NCBI GenBank assembly: GCA_002450985.1
Contig: DKBA01000179.1
Coordinates: 1 to 16,972, forward strand
Source: Acidimicrobiia bacterium UBA6912
GTDB lineage: Bacteria > Actinomycetota > Acidimicrobiia > Spongiisociales > UBA5794
DNA length: 16,972 nucleotides
Direction: 5' to 3'
A model generated the notes under the pieces. That model was not told the origin of the DNA. It worked only from the letters and a program-made list of their open reading frames with translations, and did no database searches. Position 1 is the stretch's first letter, and each line of letters starts with the position of its first letter. Made by a program: the position numbers and the translations under genes. Positions 14,536 to 16,972 of this stretch are shown here, piece by piece.

Positions 14536-15536
14536 TCTCCACCCCGATGGGCAAGCTCGTCCTCGAGACCCCGACGCAGCTCGCCTGGGCGGGGTCGCTC
14601 GAGACGCCGCACCTCGCCACCGCCGACCACATCGTCCTGCTGGCGATGGGCGGGTCGGCGACGGCAGCCCGCGCCGCCGCGGCGACCGCAGGCGGCAGCC
14701 GCGCCGTCGTGCACGTCCACCAGGGCTACGGCCTGCCGGCGTGGGCCGTCGCTCGCAGGGCGCTCGTCATCGCAGTCAGCCACTCGGGCAACACCGTCGA
14801 GGTGCTGTCCGGCGTCCGCGCCGCCGTCGAGGCCAACCTGCCGCTCGTTGCGATCTCGACCGGCGGCACGCTCGCCGAGATCGCTGCCGCCTGCCCCGCT
14901 CCGCATGTCTCGGTTCCCTCCGGCCTCCCCCCGCGCGCCGCCCTCGGCTACCAGATCGGCGCCGCGATGCGAGTGCTCGCGGCTGCCGGTGCGGTCGAGG
15001 AGCCGATGGCCGCCCTCGAGGAGGCGGCTGAGGTGGTCGACGGCGTGCTGGGCGGCGGCGACGGTGCTGCCGTCAGCCTTGGCACGGACATCGCCGAGGC
15101 GCTCGACGGCACCGTACCGGTCGTGATCGGGGCAACCGGCCCCGGGGCGCTCGCCGCCGGGCGGTGGATGACGCAGATCAACGAGAACGCAAAGCGGATG
15201 GCGTTCGCCCTCGAGATCCCCGAAGCCAGCCACAATGCGTTGGAGGCCTGGGCGTCGGCCGGCACCGATCCCGGGCACTACGGGCTGGTGACGCTGTTCG
15301 ATCCGGCCGGCGATCGGCGCAACGAGGAAAGGCTGCGCCTCGTCGACAACTGGCTCGCCGGGAGCATCACGCCGGCCGGGGAAGTGCGATCACAGGGGTA
15401 CGGGCCGCTCGCCAGGATGCTCAGCCTCGCCGTCGTCGGCGACGTCGCATCGGTCGTCATGGCCGAACGCGCCGGAGTCGACGCCATGCCGGTCGACGCA
15501 TTGGAGAACTTCAAGGAAGCGCTGAGAGAGGAATGA
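14532..15536 (+). CDS. SIS-domain phosphoglucose/phosphomannose isomerase-like protein
   Basis: The 334-residue protein resembles the bifunctional phosphoglucose/phosphomannose isomerases of archaea and actinobacteria, which interconvert glucose-6-P, fructose-6-P and mannose-6-P. It shows two SIS halves: AMGGSA at residues 39-43, SHSGNTVEVLSG at 83-94, PPRAALGY at 133-140, the catalytic-glutamate motif NENAKR with E218, and SHNALEAW with H234, the ring-opening histidine. Residues after about 240 form the C-terminal domain. GTG 14532 is used because it overlaps the Trm112-like stop and has GGGGAGG just upstream; ATG 14547 is the alternative. No ManA is seen in the window, so this protein may be the only local source of mannose-6-P for ManB. 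Confidence 0.85.
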   Translation: MISTPMGKLVLETPTQLAWAGSLETPHLATADHIVLLAMGGSATAARAAAATAGGSRAVVHVHQGYGLPAWAVARRALVIAVSHSGNTVEVLSGVRAAVEANLPLVAISTGGTLAEIAAACPAPHVSVPSGLPPRAALGYQIGAAMRVLAAAGAVEEPMAALEEAAEVVDGVLGGGDGAAVSLGTDIAEALDGTVPVVIGATGPGALAAGRWMTQINENAKRMAFALEIPEASHNALEAWASAGTDPGHYGLVTLFDPAGDRRNEERLRLVDNWLAGSITPAGEVRSQGYGPLARMLSLAVVGDVASVVMAERAGVDAMPVDALENFKEALREE

Positions 15537-16786
15537 ACGTGGACTTCGACATCGCTGATCAGGATCTCGCCGATCTCGGGCGCCGCCGCATCGAGTGGGC
15601 GGGGCGCCGCATGCCGGTGCTCGCCGCCATCCGTGAGCGGTTCGAGAAGGAACAACCCCTCGCCGGGATCAAGGTCGGGGCGTGTATGCACGTCACGAGC
15701 GAGACGGGGAACCTCATGCTCGCGCTTCGCGCCGGTGGGGCGAGCGTCGCGCTGTGCGCCTCGAACCCGCTGTCGACGCAGGACGACGTCGCCGCCGCCC
15801 TCGTCGAAGAGGGCATCCCGGTGTTTGCCGTTCGCGGGGAGGATGCGGCGACGTTCTACCGCCACATCCACCAAGTGCTCGACACCGAGCCGGACATCGT
15901 GTTCGACGACGGCGCCGACACGACCACCGTGCTGCACAAGGAGCGATCGAACCAGGCGATCATGGGCGGTCTCGAGGAGACCACGACCGGGGTCATCCGG
16001 CTCCGGGCGATGGCGGCAGACGGTGTGCTCCGGTACCCCGTCATCGCGGTGAACGACTCGGACACGAAGCACCTGTTCGACAACCGTCACGGAACGGGCC
16101 AGTCCTCACTCGACGGCATCTTGCGCGCCGCCAACATCCTCTTCGCCGGGCGTACGGTCGTCGTCGCCGGGTACGGTGACTGCGGCTGGGGCATCGCGGA
16201 GCGAGCCGCCGGGCTGGGCGCCGAGACGGTGGTCGTCGAGGTCGACCCGATTCGGGCGGTTGCGGCAGCGATGAACGGGCATCGGGTGCTCACGGCGGCC
16301 GATGCAGCGCCGATCGGCGACGTCTTCATCACGGCCACCGGCAACATCCACGTCTTCCGTGAAGAGCACTTCCACGAGATGAAGGACGGGGCGATCCTCG
16401 CCAACGCAGGCCACTTCGATGTGGAGATCGACCTGGCCGAGCTGCGCAGGATGTCCGTCGAGTCGCGGGTGTTGCGCGAGAACCTCCGTGAGTACGAGTT
16501 GCCAGACGGCCGCCGGCTCCTCGTCGTCGCGGAGGGCCGGCTGGTGAACCTCGGCGCCGCCGAGGGTCATCCCGCCGACGTGATGGACATGTCCTTCGCC
16601 GACCAGGCGCTCGCCGCCGAGTGGCTCGTCCAGCAGCACGAGGATCTCGAGGCCCAGGTCTACGTGCTGCCGAAGGAGCTCGATCGTGAGGTTGCCCGCC
16701 TCAAGCTCGAGGCGATGGGCGGCGGGCTCGAGCACCTCACCGCCGAGCAGGAGCGCTACCTGGCGAGCTGGCAAGAGGGCACATAG
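15533..16786 (+). CDS. ahcY: Adenosylhomocysteinase (short, archaeal/Thermotoga-like)
   Basis: AhcY splits S-adenosylhomocysteine into adenosine and homocysteine with tightly bound NAD, relieving inhibition of methyltransferases. The 417-residue protein has HVTSET at 53-58, SNPLSTQDD at 78-85, DDGADTTTVLH with D126, EETTTG from 148, K179 and D183 in NDSDTKHLFDN, the NAD loop GYGDCGWG at 213-220, and NAGHFDVEID with H294. Most bacterial enzymes have about 470-495 residues, an insert near the middle, and a C-terminal KPxxYRY tail. Both are absent; the protein ends LTAEQERYLASWQEGT, as in archaeal and Thermotoga forms, whose NAD loop usually reads GYGWCGRG. Some archaeal relatives prefer S-inosylhomocysteine. 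The ATG overlaps the SIS stop (ATGA), ending a four-gene coupled run. Family is secure; exact substrate is slightly open. Confidence 0.92.
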   Translation: MNVDFDIADQDLADLGRRRIEWAGRRMPVLAAIRERFEKEQPLAGIKVGACMHVTSETGNLMLALRAGGASVALCASNPLSTQDDVAAALVEEGIPVFAVRGEDAATFYRHIHQVLDTEPDIVFDDGADTTTVLHKERSNQAIMGGLEETTTGVIRLRAMAADGVLRYPVIAVNDSDTKHLFDNRHGTGQSSLDGILRAANILFAGRTVVVAGYGDCGWGIAERAAGLGAETVVVEVDPIRAVAAAMNGHRVLTAADAAPIGDVFITATGNIHVFREEHFHEMKDGAILANAGHFDVEIDLAELRRMSVESRVLRENLREYELPDGRRLLVVAEGRLVNLGAAEGHPADVMDMSFADQALAAEWLVQQHEDLEAQVYVLPKELDREVARLKLEAMGGGLEHLTAEQERYLASWQEGT

Positions 16787-16788
16787 CG

Positions 16789-16972
16789 GCACTCACGCAC
16801 GCTGGGCGGGGCGACCGGCCGTCTCCTCAGCCTGACGCCGTGCGACGGGCAGTTGCCGCAGGGCAGCTCGGTGCGGGTGATCCGCTGGCCACGGCACCTG
16901 CCCTATGGTCGATCGTGCACGGGATGGCGTCGATCGCCATCGTCAACGCTTCGCGTCCGCCCGCATCTGCCC
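16789..16972 (+). pseudogene. C-terminal remnant of a TetR-family regulator (runs off window)
   Basis: The frame starting at 16789 reads through to the window end. From 16831 it translates as PDAVRRAVAAGQLGAGDP, then LATAPALWSIVHGMASIAIV. This is the usual last-helices pattern of TetR regulators with a WHG/TetR_C ligand domain (an RRAVAAG.L...DP...A.ALW..VHG.ASL pattern). The preceding DNA is the end of ahcY, so no helix-turn-helix domain can be present upstream; only GTG 16840 or GTG 16915 could start a short ORF. A 5'-truncated regulator left after rearrangement fits best. The call rests on pattern memory over about 40 residues, and the 3' end is unseen. Confidence 0.42.

Overview
This is a chromosomal stretch from a very GC-rich bacterium. 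By eye it is about 70% G+C, with strong G/C preference at third codon positions and many ATG/GTG starts that overlap the preceding stop. The gene content points to Actinomycetota: F420 biosynthesis (cofD, cofE), a DUF5719-like secreted protein, a DUF3499-like protein, and a manB / Trm112-like / SIS-isomerase / ahcY run. From memory, Mycobacterium tuberculosis has the same neighbourhood between sahH and fbiA-fbiB (about Rv3248c to Rv3262). Several proteins are divergent from the mycobacterial and streptomycete forms, so a deep lineage such as an acidimicrobiia-like organism is plausible. That placement is inference.

Layout. (1) 1-495, minus: N-terminal part of an SLC13-type permease, cut by the window edge. 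(2) 674-1627, plus: NAD-dependent sugar-nucleotide epimerase, preceded by a possible 21-codon leader ORF. (3) 1628-1684: an AT-richer array of 7-bp units that folds into a near-perfect 24-bp stem between two converging genes. (4) 1680-4306, minus: cofD, cofE and an Fpg/MutM-type DNA glycosylase. (5) 4319-9420, plus: a large membrane protein with a decayed GT2 domain, a DUF5719-like exported protein, a membrane-anchored thioredoxin-like protein, a DUF3499-like protein and a small zinc-binding DUF6788-like protein. (6) 9464-12171, plus: a GT-C-like membrane protein and a GtrA flippase-like protein, facing a minus-strand GT2 (12214-12915) of the polyprenyl-phosphate sugar synthase type. (7) 13010-16786, plus: manB, Trm112-like, phosphoglucose/phosphomannose isomerase-like SIS protein and ahcY, each overlapping the next by 4 bases. 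(8) 16789-16972, plus: what looks like the C-terminal remnant of a TetR regulator, running off the window.

How the genes may work together. The SIS isomerase and ManB would move hexose phosphates from fructose-6-P or glucose-6-P to mannose-6-P and mannose-1-P, the precursor for GDP-mannose. The epimerase, the GT2, the GtrA protein and the two large membrane proteins would use sugar nucleotides and lipid-linked sugars to build an envelope glycan. CofD and CofE make F420, AhcY clears S-adenosylhomocysteine, and Fpg repairs oxidised guanine; these look like long-term neighbours in a conserved locus rather than parts of one pathway.

I saw no rRNA, tRNA, insertion sequence, CRISPR array or phage gene. 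The least expected elements are the heptamer-repeat hairpin, the missing canonical start codon of cofD, the loss of catalytic motifs in the GT2 domain of the 919-residue membrane protein, the short archaeal/Thermotoga-like AhcY, and the TetR remnant.
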